Part shown: positions 55,683 through 64,000 of the stretch, in pieces
Layout of the letters: each line of letters starts with the position of its first letter
Numbering within the stretch: position 1 is the stretch's first letter
Assembly (NCBI RefSeq): GCF_022828475.1
Contig: NZ_CP059557.1
Span: 3,643,470-3,707,469, forward strand
DNA: 64,000 nt
Origin: Saccharopolyspora gloriosae
GTDB taxonomy: Bacteria; Actinomycetota; Actinomycetes; Mycobacteriales; Pseudonocardiaceae
Reading direction: 5' to 3'
Program-made: the position numbers and the translations under genes
The notes under the pieces: generated by a model
Seen by the model: the letters and a program-made list of their open reading frames with translations, nothing else
What the model was told of the DNA's origin: nothing
Databases searched by the model: none

Positions 55683-56821
55683 GCCTGCCCGGCCGGGCCG
55701 AGGTCGTCGTGATCGGCGGCGGGGCGGTGGGCACCTCCATCGCCTTCCACCTCGCCGAAGCGGGAACGGCTGTGCTCCTGCTGGAACGCGATGAACTCGG
55801 CTCGGGCAGCACCGGCAAGGCCGCCGGCGGGGTGCGGGCGCAGTTCTCCGACCCCGTCAACATCGCGCTGGGCGCCCGCAGTCTGCAGGCGTTCGCGCGG
55901 TTCGCCGAACGGCCCGGCGGGGAGATCGACCTGCGCAGGCACGGCTACCTGTTCCTGCTCTCCGACGCCGCGGATGTGGTCGCGTTCGAGGATTCCGTGC
56001 GGCTGCAGAACGAACTCGGTGTTCCCAGCCGGATGCTCACCGCCCGCGAGGCGGGTGAGCTCTCGCCGCTGGTGTCCGTCGACGGCATCCTCGCCGGTGC
56101 CTTCTCCCCCACCGACGGCCACTGCACCCCGGATGGGGTCGTGCAGGGCTACGCGGCCGGAGTACGACGCTTCGGCGGCGGGATCCGTCGCCGATGCGCC
56201 GTCGAGGGCATCGAGCTGTCCGACGGCGAGATCACCGGTGTGCGCACCGATTCCGGGACGGTGGCCACGTCCACTGTGGTCTGCGCGGCCGGCGCCTGGT
56301 CGGCCGCAGTGGGCGCGATGGCCGGGTTGGACTTGCCGGTCCGGCCCCTGCGGCGGCAGATCCTGGTCACCGAACCGGTGCCCGGACTGCCTGCGCGGCT
56401 GCCGTTCACCATCGATTTCAGCACCGGTTTCTACTTTCACGACGAAGGCCCCGGCCTGCTGATGGGCATGCCGGATCCGGTCGAGACCGCCGACCCGCAC
56501 ACCGACGATCGCTGGCTCGACGGTCTCGCCGACACCGTGGCGCGGCGAGCCCCCGCGCTGTCCGCGATCGGGGCGGCACACCGCTGGGCCGGGTTGTACG
56601 AGTTGAGCCCGGACCACAACGCGCTCATCGGTGAGGCGACCGAGGTGAACCGCTTCCTCTACGCCACGGGGTTCTCCGGGCACGGTTTCCTGCAGAGCCC
56701 GGCCGTCGGTGAAGTGGTTCGTGACCTCGTCCTCGGCCGCCCGCCCGAGGTGGACATCGGCGGGCTGAGCGTCGACCGCTTCGCACGCGCAGCGCACCGC
56801 CCCGAACGCAATCTCGTCTGA
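55679..56821 (+). CDS. FAD-dependent amine/amino acid oxidase (DAO family)
   Basis: 380 residues. The dinucleotide loop VVVIGGGAVGTSIAFHLAEAG, the STGKAAGGVRAQFSDPVN segment, AAGAWSAAV, and the C-terminal FAD part ATGFSGHGFLQSPAVGEVVRDLV show a sarcosine-oxidase-beta-like member of the DAO family. Substrate may be L-pipecolate (as in AmaA), sarcosine, proline or a D-amino acid. GTG 55679 overlaps the aldehyde dehydrogenase stop (GTGA), so the pair is tightly coupled. No alpha or gamma sarcosine oxidase subunits are present. Confidence 0.83.
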   Translation: MSLPGRAEVVVIGGGAVGTSIAFHLAEAGTAVLLLERDELGSGSTGKAAGGVRAQFSDPVNIALGARSLQAFARFAERPGGEIDLRRHGYLFLLSDAADVVAFEDSVRLQNELGVPSRMLTAREAGELSPLVSVDGILAGAFSPTDGHCTPDGVVQGYAAGVRRFGGGIRRRCAVEGIELSDGEITGVRTDSGTVATSTVVCAAGAWSAAVGAMAGLDLPVRPLRRQILVTEPVPGLPARLPFTIDFSTGFYFHDEGPGLLMGMPDPVETADPHTDDRWLDGLADTVARRAPALSAIGAAHRWAGLYELSPDHNALIGEATEVNRFLYATGFSGHGFLQSPAVGEVVRDLVLGRPPEVDIGGLSVDRFARAAHRPERNLV

Positions 56822-56910
56822 ACACCGCGGCCGCCCGATCGGCCGTCCCATCCGGATCGCACGCCCGCCCCGGATTACGCATGCTCCACCGGACCACGCA
56901 GGAGGCAGCT

Positions 56911-58086
56911 GTGAACGATCTGTTGCAGTCGGTCGACGAATGGGGACCCGAGAAGATCGTCTGCGTTTCCGATTCCCGCAGCGGCATGCGCGGTGTGCTC
57001 GTGGTCGACAACACGGCCCGTGGCACCGGCAAGGGCGGGATCCGGATGAGCCCGACGGTGAACGTCGCCGAGATCGCCAGGTTGGCCAGGGTGATGACGT
57101 GGAAGTGGGCGGCGGCCGACTTGTTCCACGGCGGCGCGAAGGCGGGCATCGTGGCCGACCCGTCGGCGCCCGGCAAGGAGCGGATCGTGCGCGCGTTCGC
57201 CCGGAAGCTCTCCGATCAGATTCCGGCCAGCTACGTCGCGGGCCTGGACATGGGCATGACCGAGCGGGACGCGGCGATCATCCAGGACGAGCTCGGCGAT
57301 CGGGGCACCGCGGTGGGCGTCCCGGAAGTGCTGGGCGGGGTGCCCTACGACGAACTCGGCGTCACCGGTCATGGGGTGGTCGCGGCCCTTTCCGCCGCGC
57401 TGGAACTGCACGAGCGGCCGATGGCGGGAGTGCGCGTGGCGGTCCAGGGGTTCGGTGCCGTCGGTGCCGCGGCGGTTCGCCGGTTACACGAACTGGGCGC
57501 CCAAGTCGTCGCGTTGTCTACAGTGGACGGAGGAGTGCACGATGCAGACGGGCTCGACGTGCCGTCGTGGTTGGCGCGGCGTGCCGAGTACGGCGACGCG
57601 TGCGTGCAGGGGGCTCCGGCGGCGAAGCGCCTCGAGCGGGGCGAGGAGTTGCTGGTCGACTGTGACGTGCTGATACCCGCCGCAGGCCAGGACGTACTCG
57701 GAGAACGCGTCGCGGCCGGCGTTCGGGCCGACATCATCGTGGAGGGCGCGAACCTGCCGACCACGCCGGGTGCGCGTGCTGCGCTGGCGGCGCGCGGGGT
57801 CACCGTCGTGCCGGACTTCATCGCCAACGCGGGCGGTGCCATCGCCGCCGGGTTCGCGATGGACGCACGTCGTTCCGCGTTCCGCCCTGCGCCGGAACGC
57901 ATCCTCGACGAGGTCGCCGAACGCTGCCGGGCCAACGCCCGGCTGGTGCTGCGAGCCGCGCGGGAACACGGGGTCGATCCGCACACCGCGGCCCTGGACA
58001 CGGCGAAGAGCCGGGTCCGCGCCGCGATGGAGCTGCGAGGCCGGCTCGCGAGCGTCGAAGCCGAAACGATCGGTGCGGGCGGCTGA
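56911..58086 (+). CDS. Glu/Leu/Phe/Val dehydrogenase, second copy
   Basis: 391 residues, of glutamate-dehydrogenase-like type. N-terminal DSRSGMRGVLVVDNTARGTGKGGIRMSP, catalytic lysines in MTWKWAAADLFHGGAKAGI, Rossmann MAGVRVAVQGFGAVGAAAVR, and IIVEGANLPTTPGARAAL, VPDFIANAGGAIAAG. It differs clearly from the first copy at 47689-48882. GTG 56911 has GGAGG five bases upstream. Lies third in the plus-strand set; it might deaminate 2-aminoadipate to 2-oxoadipate, or glutamate. Confidence 0.86.
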   Translation: MNDLLQSVDEWGPEKIVCVSDSRSGMRGVLVVDNTARGTGKGGIRMSPTVNVAEIARLARVMTWKWAAADLFHGGAKAGIVADPSAPGKERIVRAFARKLSDQIPASYVAGLDMGMTERDAAIIQDELGDRGTAVGVPEVLGGVPYDELGVTGHGVVAALSAALELHERPMAGVRVAVQGFGAVGAAAVRRLHELGAQVVALSTVDGGVHDADGLDVPSWLARRAEYGDACVQGAPAAKRLERGEELLVDCDVLIPAAGQDVLGERVAAGVRADIIVEGANLPTTPGARAALAARGVTVVPDFIANAGGAIAAGFAMDARRSAFRPAPERILDEVAERCRANARLVLRAAREHGVDPHTAALDTAKSRVRAAMELRGRLASVEAETIGAGG

Positions 58087-58090
58087 TCAC

Positions 58091-59152
58091 ATGCTCAATC
58101 CGATCCACCTGCGCACCTTGCAGGAATGCGTGCGCACCGGCTCCTTCGCGGAGGCGGGGCGGGCATTGGGCTACACGGCGTCGGCGGTGTCCCAGCAGAT
58201 GGCGCTGCTCGAACGTGCCGTCGGGGCTCCGCTGTTCGAGCGGTCTGCGCGCAGCGCCCGATGCACCGCGCTCGCGTCCCGGTTGTCGGAACGCAGCCGG
58301 GACGCCCTGGGCGCGCTCCAGTCCTTGGAGCGCGAGGTCCGCGCGATGGTCAGCGGCGAGGAGGGCAGTCTGCGGCTGGCCGGATTCGCCACCGCCAACG
58401 CCCGAATCCTGCCCGGCGTGCTGGCCGCCGTGATCGAACAGCGCCCGCACGCCGAACTGCAACTCGACGAGGGCGAACCGGACGAGGTCGTCGACAGCGT
58501 GCTCGACGGGGTGCTCGATGCGGCGGTGGTGTTCGAGTACGACCTGGACCCGCGGCAATGGCCCACCGACCTGCGCGTCGACGAGGTGGTGTGCGAACCG
58601 CTGCGGCTCGTGCTGCCCGGCACTCACCGGCTGGCCGGAGCCGGGGAGGTTCCGCTGCAGGAACTCGCCGACGAACCGTGGATCTGCACCCGCCGGGACA
58701 CCGCCGGTTCGCGATCGCTGATCCGGCTCGCGGCGACGAGCGGCTTCGTTCCGCGAATCACCTTCCGCAGCAATGATTATTCGGTCATCCGGGACTTGGT
58801 GGCCCGGGGCATGGGAGTCGCGATGCTGCCCGGCCTGGCGCTCGGATCGGGCTCGGTCCGGGTCACCCGCATCGCCGGGCGACAACCGCAGCGCCGGGTG
58901 CGCACCTTGTACCGCAAGGAGAACACCAATCCGCTGCTGCCGATCGCACTGGACTGCCTGCAGCGGGCCGGTTCCGAACTCGCCGTGCTCTGGGGACCGG
59001 CCGCTGCGGGACACCAGCCCGAGCCGCATCGGCGGGACCAGCCGGTCGAGATGCAGACTTCGCCGCCGGTGGGGCGCGCGGATCTTCGGTGGCACGGCAC
59101 CAACGCCGGTTCCTCGGAAGACGGCCCGCTGGGCAGAACGGAGCGGTCATGA
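58091..59152 (+). CDS. LysR-family regulator
   Basis: 353 residues. The LTTR helix-turn-helix reads PIHLRTLQECVRTGSFAEAGRALGYTASAVSQQMALLERAVGAPLFERS, followed by the effector domain with LRLAGFATANARILPGVLAAV and GMGVAMLPGLAL, and a longer C-terminal tail than usual. ATG 58091 starts four bases after the preceding stop, and the E1 gene overlaps its own stop by four bases, so the regulator sits inside the operon it presumably controls. Likely binding region: 53794-53849. Confidence 0.88.
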   Translation: MLNPIHLRTLQECVRTGSFAEAGRALGYTASAVSQQMALLERAVGAPLFERSARSARCTALASRLSERSRDALGALQSLEREVRAMVSGEEGSLRLAGFATANARILPGVLAAVIEQRPHAELQLDEGEPDEVVDSVLDGVLDAAVVFEYDLDPRQWPTDLRVDEVVCEPLRLVLPGTHRLAGAGEVPLQELADEPWICTRRDTAGSRSLIRLAATSGFVPRITFRSNDYSVIRDLVARGMGVAMLPGLALGSGSVRVTRIAGRQPQRRVRTLYRKENTNPLLPIALDCLQRAGSELAVLWGPAAAGHQPEPHRRDQPVEMQTSPPVGRADLRWHGTNAGSSEDGPLGRTERS

Positions 59153-61374
59153 ACCCGACCGGTGATCGGATCGAGCAGATCGACGAACACTTCACCTCCG
59201 CTGTGGCCGACATGGTCCCGGCGCTGTCCGGCACCGGTGCTGAACCCGGCGCGAGCTCCGCGGCGGAGCTGTCGGCGCTGTTCGACGCACAAGCGGGCAG
59301 CAGGCATCTCGACTTCGCCGCGCGCGCATTGGGGCGACGCAAGCTGGGCTTCTACAGCATCGGCTCGTCGGGGCACGAGTCGAACGCAGCGGTGGCGGCG
59401 GCGCTGCGCCCCACCGACCCTGCGCTGTTGCACTACCGTTCCGGCGCGTTCTACCTGCGTCGCGCTCGGCAGGTCCCGGGCCATGACCCGTTGCGGGACG
59501 TGCTGCTCGGGGTGGTCGCCTCGGCCGAGGAGCCGATCTCCGCGGGCAGGCACAAGGTGTTCGGTCACGGCGAGCTCGGAATCATCCCGCAAACCTCCAC
59601 CATCGCCTCCCACCTTCCGCGGGCGATGGGGCTGGCCTTCGCGCTGGGCCGTGCCGAACGGCTGGGCGTCGATCACGAGTGGCCTTCGGATTCGGTCGTG
59701 GTGAGCAGTTTCGGTGACGCTTCGGCGAACCACTCCACCGCGCTCGGCGCTTTCAACGCCGCCGCGCACTGCGCGCATCAGGGACTGCCGATGCCGCTGC
59801 TGCTGGTCTGCGAGGACAACGGCCTCGGCATCAGCGTGCGGACCCCGCCCGACTGGGTGGCGCACATGTATTCGCACCATCCCGGAATCAGGTACTCCAC
59901 AGTGGACGGCGATGATCCGAGTGGTTGCCTCGCCGCCGCAGCGGAACTTGCGGAATGGGTGCGCGAGCATCGCCGGCCCGCGCTGCTGCACTTGCGCACC
60001 GTCCGGTTGATGGGGCACGCGGGATCGGATGTGGAATCGAGCTATCGGACCAGATCGGAGATCCTCGCCGATCACGACCGGGACCCCCTGGTCGCCACCG
60101 CCACAGCGTTGATCCGGCGCGGCATCCGCTCGCCCGCCGCCGTTCTCGAACGCTACGAGTCGTTCCGCGCCGAGGTCGCCCGCGTGGCCGAGGAGGTGCT
60201 GTCCCGCCCCAAACTCGCCGACCGGGCCGCGGTGATGGCCGCCATCGCCCCGGCCGACCCGGGCGTGGTGCGAGACCGGTCGGCGCACCGGAGCGCGGGA
60301 CGCGCACGGCATTTCGGTTCGACCGCGCCGGAATCGGAAGGGCCGCTCACGCTGGCCGAGTCGATCAACCGAGGTTTGGCCGACGCTTTGGCCAGTGATC
60401 CGGGCACGCTGGTCTTCGGCGAGGACGTGGCGGGCAAAGGCGGCGTGTACGGCGTGACACGTGGTTTGCGCCGCGCGTTCGGCGGGTTTCGCGTGTTCGA
60501 CACGGTGCTCGACGAGCAGAGCATCCTCGGTACCGCACTCGGTGCGGGTCTCGCCGGGATGCTGCCGATACCGGAGATCCAGTACCTGGCGTACCTGCAC
60601 AACGCGGCGGATCAGCTGCGCGGCGAGGCGGCCACGCTGGGTTTCTTCTCCAACGGCCGGTTCCGCAATCCGATGGTGGTGCGCATCGCGGGCTACGGCT
60701 ACCAGAAGGGTTTCGGCGGGCATTTCCACAACGACAACTCGGTGGCCGCGCTGCGCGACATCCCGGGTCTGGTGGTCGCTTCCCCCTCCTGCCCGGACGA
60801 CGCTGCCGCGATGCTGCGAACGTGCGTCGCAGCGGCGCGAGTGGACGGCCGGGTGTGCGTGTTCCTGGAGCCGATCGCGCTATACCACGAGCGGCATCTC
60901 CACGCCCCGGGCGACAACGCCTGGGCGGCGCATTACCCGGCGCCCGGTGACGGCCACGTGCCGATCGGGAGCGCCCGCACGCACGGCAGCGGTGACGAGT
61001 TGACCTTGGTGACGTTCGGGAACGGCCTGCCGCGGTGCCTGCGGGTGGCGCGACGCCTGGAGCGCGAAGGTGTCGGCGTCCGAGTGCTGGACCTGCGCTG
61101 GCTGAGCCCGCTGCCCGCCGAGGACCTGCTCGCCGCGGCGGCCGCGACCGGACGGGTGCTGGTGGCCGACGAGACGCGACGCTCCGGCGGCGTGTCCGAA
61201 CCGGTGGTGACCGCGCTGGTCGACGCCGGGTTCACCGGCTCGATCGCTCGCGTCACCAGTGCGGACAGCTTCATCCCGCTCGGGGACGCCGCCCATCACG
61301 TGCTGCTGGAGGAGCAGTGCATCGAGGACGCCGCCCGCAAACTGCTCCAGCGCCCGAGCGGGATGGCCAGATGA
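59149..61374 (+). CDS. Fused E1 alpha-beta 2-oxo acid dehydrogenase subunit
   Basis: 741 residues. The N-terminal half (about 1-370) is an E1 alpha with the TPP motif starting FGDASANHSTALGAFN and ending CEDNGLGIS; the C-terminal half (about 400-740) is an E1 beta (VFGEDVAGKGGVYGVTRGLRRAFG, IPEIQYLAYLHNAADQL, GGVSEPVVTAL). It decarboxylates a 2-oxo acid (branched-chain, or 2-oxoadipate as proposed here) and reduces the lipoyl of an E2 that is not in this window. ATG 59149 has GGAG five bases upstream. Last gene of the operon. Confidence 0.88.
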   Translation: MNPTGDRIEQIDEHFTSAVADMVPALSGTGAEPGASSAAELSALFDAQAGSRHLDFAARALGRRKLGFYSIGSSGHESNAAVAAALRPTDPALLHYRSGAFYLRRARQVPGHDPLRDVLLGVVASAEEPISAGRHKVFGHGELGIIPQTSTIASHLPRAMGLAFALGRAERLGVDHEWPSDSVVVSSFGDASANHSTALGAFNAAAHCAHQGLPMPLLLVCEDNGLGISVRTPPDWVAHMYSHHPGIRYSTVDGDDPSGCLAAAAELAEWVREHRRPALLHLRTVRLMGHAGSDVESSYRTRSEILADHDRDPLVATATALIRRGIRSPAAVLERYESFRAEVARVAEEVLSRPKLADRAAVMAAIAPADPGVVRDRSAHRSAGRARHFGSTAPESEGPLTLAESINRGLADALASDPGTLVFGEDVAGKGGVYGVTRGLRRAFGGFRVFDTVLDEQSILGTALGAGLAGMLPIPEIQYLAYLHNAADQLRGEAATLGFFSNGRFRNPMVVRIAGYGYQKGFGGHFHNDNSVAALRDIPGLVVASPSCPDDAAAMLRTCVAAARVDGRVCVFLEPIALYHERHLHAPGDNAWAAHYPAPGDGHVPIGSARTHGSGDELTLVTFGNGLPRCLRVARRLEREGVGVRVLDLRWLSPLPAEDLLAAAAATGRVLVADETRRSGGVSEPVVTALVDAGFTGSIARVTSADSFIPLGDAAHHVLLEEQCIEDAARKLLQRPSGMAR

Positions 61375-61447
61375 CCTGCGGACCAGCGAACCCCGCGACC
61401 TCGCGTGTCCGGCGGCAGGTCGCTCAGCACTGACCATCAGAGCAGCC

Positions 61448-61465
61448 GCCCGCCACGCGGCGGGC
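61448..61465. terminator. Hairpin between convergent genes
   Basis: GCCCGCC (61448-61454) pairs with GGCGGGC (61459-61465), loop ACGC, about 75 bp after the E1 gene stop and before the end of the convergent oxidase gene. No U-tract. Confidence 0.45.
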
Positions 61466-61595
61466 TCAAAGCATAGGGGCCGACGATGCACTCCCCTGCA
61501 CCGCCGGCACTCGCCATGCTAGGCGCCGAACCCGCCCGGATCATGTTGTTCATGACCCGCTGACCTGCGACTTGATCCTGTCGCAGCGACCACGC

Positions 61596-62990
61596 TCAGC
61601 CCTCGGGCGTGCCGAAGACCTTCCCCGGGTTGAAGATCCCCGCCGGGTCGAGCCCGTTCTTCACCGCGTGGTGCATGCCCACGACCGTCGGCCCGAGCTC
61701 GTCGTGCAGGCCCGCTCGCTTGAGCAGGCCGATGCCGTGCTCACCGCTGACCGTGCCGCCCAGCGCGATGGCGTCGGCGACGATGTCGTCGAACGCGCGC
61801 TGGGCACGTTCCCGCGCGGCCTCGTCCCCGGCCGGGGTGATGATCAGCGGGTGCAGGTTGCCGTCGCCCGCGTGCGCGATGTTGGCGATCAGCGTGTCGT
61901 GGCGGAGCGCGGCCGCCTCGACCTTCGCGAGCATGTCCGGCACCAGCGCTCGCGGCACGCACACGTCCTCGGTCAGCAACGGGCCGAGCCGTTCCAGCGC
62001 CGGGTAGGCGAGCCTGCGGGCGGCGAACAGCGCATCGGCTTCGTGCTGGTCGGTGGAGGCGGCGCTGAACGTGGCACCGGCCTTCTCGAAGCATTCGACG
62101 AGGGTCGCGACTTCCTGCTCACCGGCTTCACCGGGAGTGTCGGAACGGCCGAGCAGCAGTACTTCGGCTTCGTCGCTGAGCCCCATGTTCTTCCACTCGT
62201 CCACCGCGCGCAGGCAGTGCCGGTCGAGCAGTTCCAAGGCGGAGGGCACCACTCCGGACGCCGCGACGGCGGCGACGGCCTCACCCGCGGCGACGAGCGA
62301 GTCGAAGTAGCCGACCACGGTCCGTTCCGGTGCGCGGACACCGGGCAGCAGTTTTACGGTGATCTCGGTGATCACGCCGAGGGTGCCTTCGGAGCCGACG
62401 AACAGTCCGCACAGGTCGTAGCCGGTGACGCCTTTCGCGGTGCGCCGCCCGAGGCGCACGACCTCGCCGTTGCCGACAACGGCTTCCAGCCCGAGCACGT
62501 AGTCCCTGGTCACGCCGTACTTCACGCAGCACACGCCACCGGCGTTGGTGGCGACGTTGCCGCCGATCGTCGACCACGGGGAGCTCGCGGGATCCGGCGG
62601 GTACCAGGCGCCGTGTTCCCGGCAGGCCGCGCGGAACTCGTCGTTGATCACGCCCGGCTGGGTCACGGCGAGCTGTTCCCGCGGGTTGATCTCCAACACG
62701 GAGTTCATGTGTTCGAACGAGATCATCACGCAGCCGTCGAGCGCGTTCGCTCCGCCCGAGAGGCCGGTCCCCGCTCCGCGCGGCACCACCGGAACCCCCA
62801 GTTCAGCGCAGACCTGGACGACGGCGACGACGTCCTCGGTGCGCACGGGTCGCACAACGGCGGCGGGCGTGCCGTGCGGCGCCCATTCGGCCTCGTCGTG
62901 GGCGTAGCGTCCGACGGAGTCCGGGTCTGTCACCAGCAGCTGTTCCGGTACCCGCGCCCGCAGTGCCGCGAGCGTGCTCTCCGTGTCCAT
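61596..62990 (-). CDS. FAD-linked oxidase, GlcD / D-2-hydroxyacid dehydrogenase type
   Basis: 464 residues of the FAD-linked oxidase family: FAD-binding VVPRGAGTGLSGGANALDG, NVATNAGGVCCVKYG, GSEGTLGVITEITVKLL, and the C-terminal metal/substrate region NIAHAGDGNLHPLII and SGEHGIGLLKR. It oxidises glycolate, D-lactate or D-2-hydroxyglutarate, passing electrons to a quinone or flavoprotein. ATG 62990 has GGAGG four bases upstream. No GlcE or GlcF subunits are near, so it may act alone. Confidence 0.9.
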   Translation of the reverse strand: MDTESTLAALRARVPEQLLVTDPDSVGRYAHDEAEWAPHGTPAAVVRPVRTEDVVAVVQVCAELGVPVVPRGAGTGLSGGANALDGCVMISFEHMNSVLEINPREQLAVTQPGVINDEFRAACREHGAWYPPDPASSPWSTIGGNVATNAGGVCCVKYGVTRDYVLGLEAVVGNGEVVRLGRRTAKGVTGYDLCGLFVGSEGTLGVITEITVKLLPGVRAPERTVVGYFDSLVAAGEAVAAVAASGVVPSALELLDRHCLRAVDEWKNMGLSDEAEVLLLGRSDTPGEAGEQEVATLVECFEKAGATFSAASTDQHEADALFAARRLAYPALERLGPLLTEDVCVPRALVPDMLAKVEAAALRHDTLIANIAHAGDGNLHPLIITPAGDEAARERAQRAFDDIVADAIALGGTVSGEHGIGLLKRAGLHDELGPTVVGMHHAVKNGLDPAGIFNPGKVFGTPEG

Positions 62991-63252
62991 GACGCCTCCG
63001 TTTCACCTGACTGCACACCACGTTAACGCGATGGCCCGCCGGCACCCAGCATCGTTCCGGAAACCGCGATCATGGCCTTCACCACTGGTTTCTCCGCATC
63101 GACGACCCGTTCGCGGCTCCCCACCGAGCGTGACGACACCGCGGCCCGCCCGGACGACGCCCGTTGGCCGGCCTCCCCCGCCCCAGCGTCCGGCTCGACG
63201 ACGTCCAGGGCGGGCGGCTCGCGGCGCTCGGGAACGGCCGTCCGAGCGCGCC

Positions 63253-63471
63253 TCACCTTCTTGACCAGCGCGCCGAGGCGTCCCGGTGCCGACGCCAGTG
63301 ATCGGATTCGACCAGGAGCAGGAATCCGCGCCACCGCTCCGGGGACACGCTCAACCGAGCGCCGTGCGGCTGCTTGGAATCCCGGATGAGCGTCACTCCC
63401 GCACAGCGGGCGACTTCGACGCAGTTGCCCACGGAGCCGCTGCGGGTGCTTCTGTGCCACTTCTCGGACAT
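63253..63471 (-). CDS. DUF397 protein
   Basis: 72 residues with the DUF397 fold: WHRSTRSGSVGNCVEVAR, VTLIRDSKQPHGARLSVSPERWRGFL. These proteins are abundant in actinomycetes, usually directly beside a Scr1-type helix-turn-helix gene and part of signalling or toxin-antitoxin-like pairs. Here no such partner lies in the gap up to 63717 or downstream to 62991. ATG 63471 has GAGAGGG five bases upstream. Confidence 0.75.
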   Translation of the reverse strand: MSEKWHRSTRSGSVGNCVEVARCAGVTLIRDSKQPHGARLSVSPERWRGFLLLVESDHWRRHRDASARWSRR

Positions 63472-63717
63472 GGCGACCCTCTCGTGTGGCGTCAGGGACC
63501 CTGTCCATCTTTCTTGTTCCCGGTACGGATTCCAGTGGTCAGCTGTCGTAACACCCTGCGCCCAACGCGCACGCGAATCCGTCCGATCGACATCCCCGAA
63601 CACCGCCACTCGCGGGCGCGGGGGCACCATCGGTCGACGACGTCCTCGCCATCTCCGGAAGAGGTTCGCCGTGCAATACCTCATTCGCCCCAGCATTGGG
63701 CGAACGGAGCACTCGGG

Positions 63718-64000
63718 TCAGGAATTCCGGGAAATCACCTCGTTGATCAGGTCGCCGCCGGGGAAATCCATCAGCACCACACCGGTTCGGGGGACGTCGT
63801 TACTCGCAAGGTGTTCCAGGGCGTGATCGTTGACGCCACGGGTGTCCCCGGTGCCGCAGGAAACGGTCTTCGGATTGGCGCCGAGGCTGGATCCGCTGCT
63901 GAAGTTCCAGAACATCTCACCGGAATCGGCGGAGTTCGTCTTGTCCCAGTGGTCGCGCACGTGGTTCCACTTGTCGTCGATGTCGCCGACCGTAGGCACG
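63718..64000 (-). CDS. C-terminal end of a PI-PLC-like phosphodiesterase, truncated by window edge
   Basis: About 94 residues are seen and the frame is open to the right edge. The last segments (FWNFSSGSSLGANPKTV, NDHALEHLASNDVPRTGVVLMDFPGGDLINEVISRN) match the end of the catalytic X-domain of bacterial phosphatidylinositol-specific phospholipase C. The catalytic histidines and any signal peptide would be in the missing part. Likely secreted; it cleaves phosphatidylinositol or glycosyl-PI. Family inferred from the tail only. Confidence 0.65.
   Translation of the reverse strand, partial: VPTVGDIDDKWNHVRDHWDKTNSADSGEMFWNFSSGSSLGANPKTVSCGTGDTRGVNDHALEHLASNDVPRTGVVLMDFPGGDLINEVISRNS

Overview
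The window is about 64 kb of very GC-rich DNA (by eye around 70% G+C) from the chromosome of an actinomycete. GarA (FHA) beside gcvH, a mycofactocin-type SDR, a DasR-like site, a DUF397 gene and frequent GTG starts all fit Actinomycetales. Gene content and repeat style suggest Pseudonocardiaceae (Saccharopolyspora or Amycolatopsis-like), but that genus-level guess is an inference. I see no rRNA, tRNA, insertion sequence, prophage or CRISPR array. It reads as chromosome with several small catabolic clusters.

Layout. 1-5.8 kb: the end of an FUSC membrane protein, a POT peptide transporter and a CorC/HlyC-like pair behind a structured leader. 6.1-10.3 kb: a six-gene operon (mycofactocin-type SDR, SnoaL-like protein, acyl-CoA synthetase, two half-size hot-dog hydratase subunits, thioesterase) with a good promoter. 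11.4-18.9 kb: the conserved glycine-cleavage/GarA neighbourhood (gcvP with a tandem glycine riboswitch, Rv1830-type MerR, bifunctional nuclease, garA, gcvH, a CDP-alcohol phosphatidyltransferase), missing the Rv1828-type MerR and the DUF881 genes found in mycobacteria. 19.7-23.3 kb: prpE-like propionyl-CoA synthetase and a secreted GH20 hexosaminidase with a DasR-like operator, followed by two long palindromic repeats. 23.5-27.4 kb: exaC-like aldehyde dehydrogenase and DUF779, divergent from a GAF regulator, with a clear candidate operator between them.

27.5-32.4 kb: a 2,3-dihydroxybenzoate (catechol siderophore precursor) operon dhbA-dhbC-dhbE-dhbB-ArCP behind an iron box. dhbE is broken by a one-base contraction in a C run. 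32.6-37.6 kb: a malonate-use cluster (matC, matB, a fused AccD/AccA-like carboxyltransferase) divergent from a GntR regulator, with two matching 19-bp operators. 37.8-47.4 kb: DedA-like protein, large catalase, APC permease, DHA2 efflux pump, an XRE-TetR double-HTH regulator, an enoyl-CoA hydratase, an epimerase-like protein and a cold shock gene with a long leader. 47.7-49.2 kb: a Leu/Glu/Val dehydrogenase gene with a good promoter, a Leu-rich 24-codon leader ORF and a hairpin.

49.5-63.0 kb: a hypothetical gene and an amidohydrolase, then a class-A-beta-lactamase-like hydrolase with an ornithine/lysine-cyclodeaminase-family gene. Divergent from these runs a five-gene plus-strand set: ALDH7-like aldehyde dehydrogenase, FAD amine oxidase, a second amino acid dehydrogenase, LysR, fused E1 alpha/beta. 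These could together form a lysine-pipecolate-aminoadipate-oxoadipate-glutaryl-CoA route; this is my most speculative functional proposal. The window ends with a GlcD-type FAD oxidase, a DUF397 gene and the C-terminal end of a PI-PLC-like protein.
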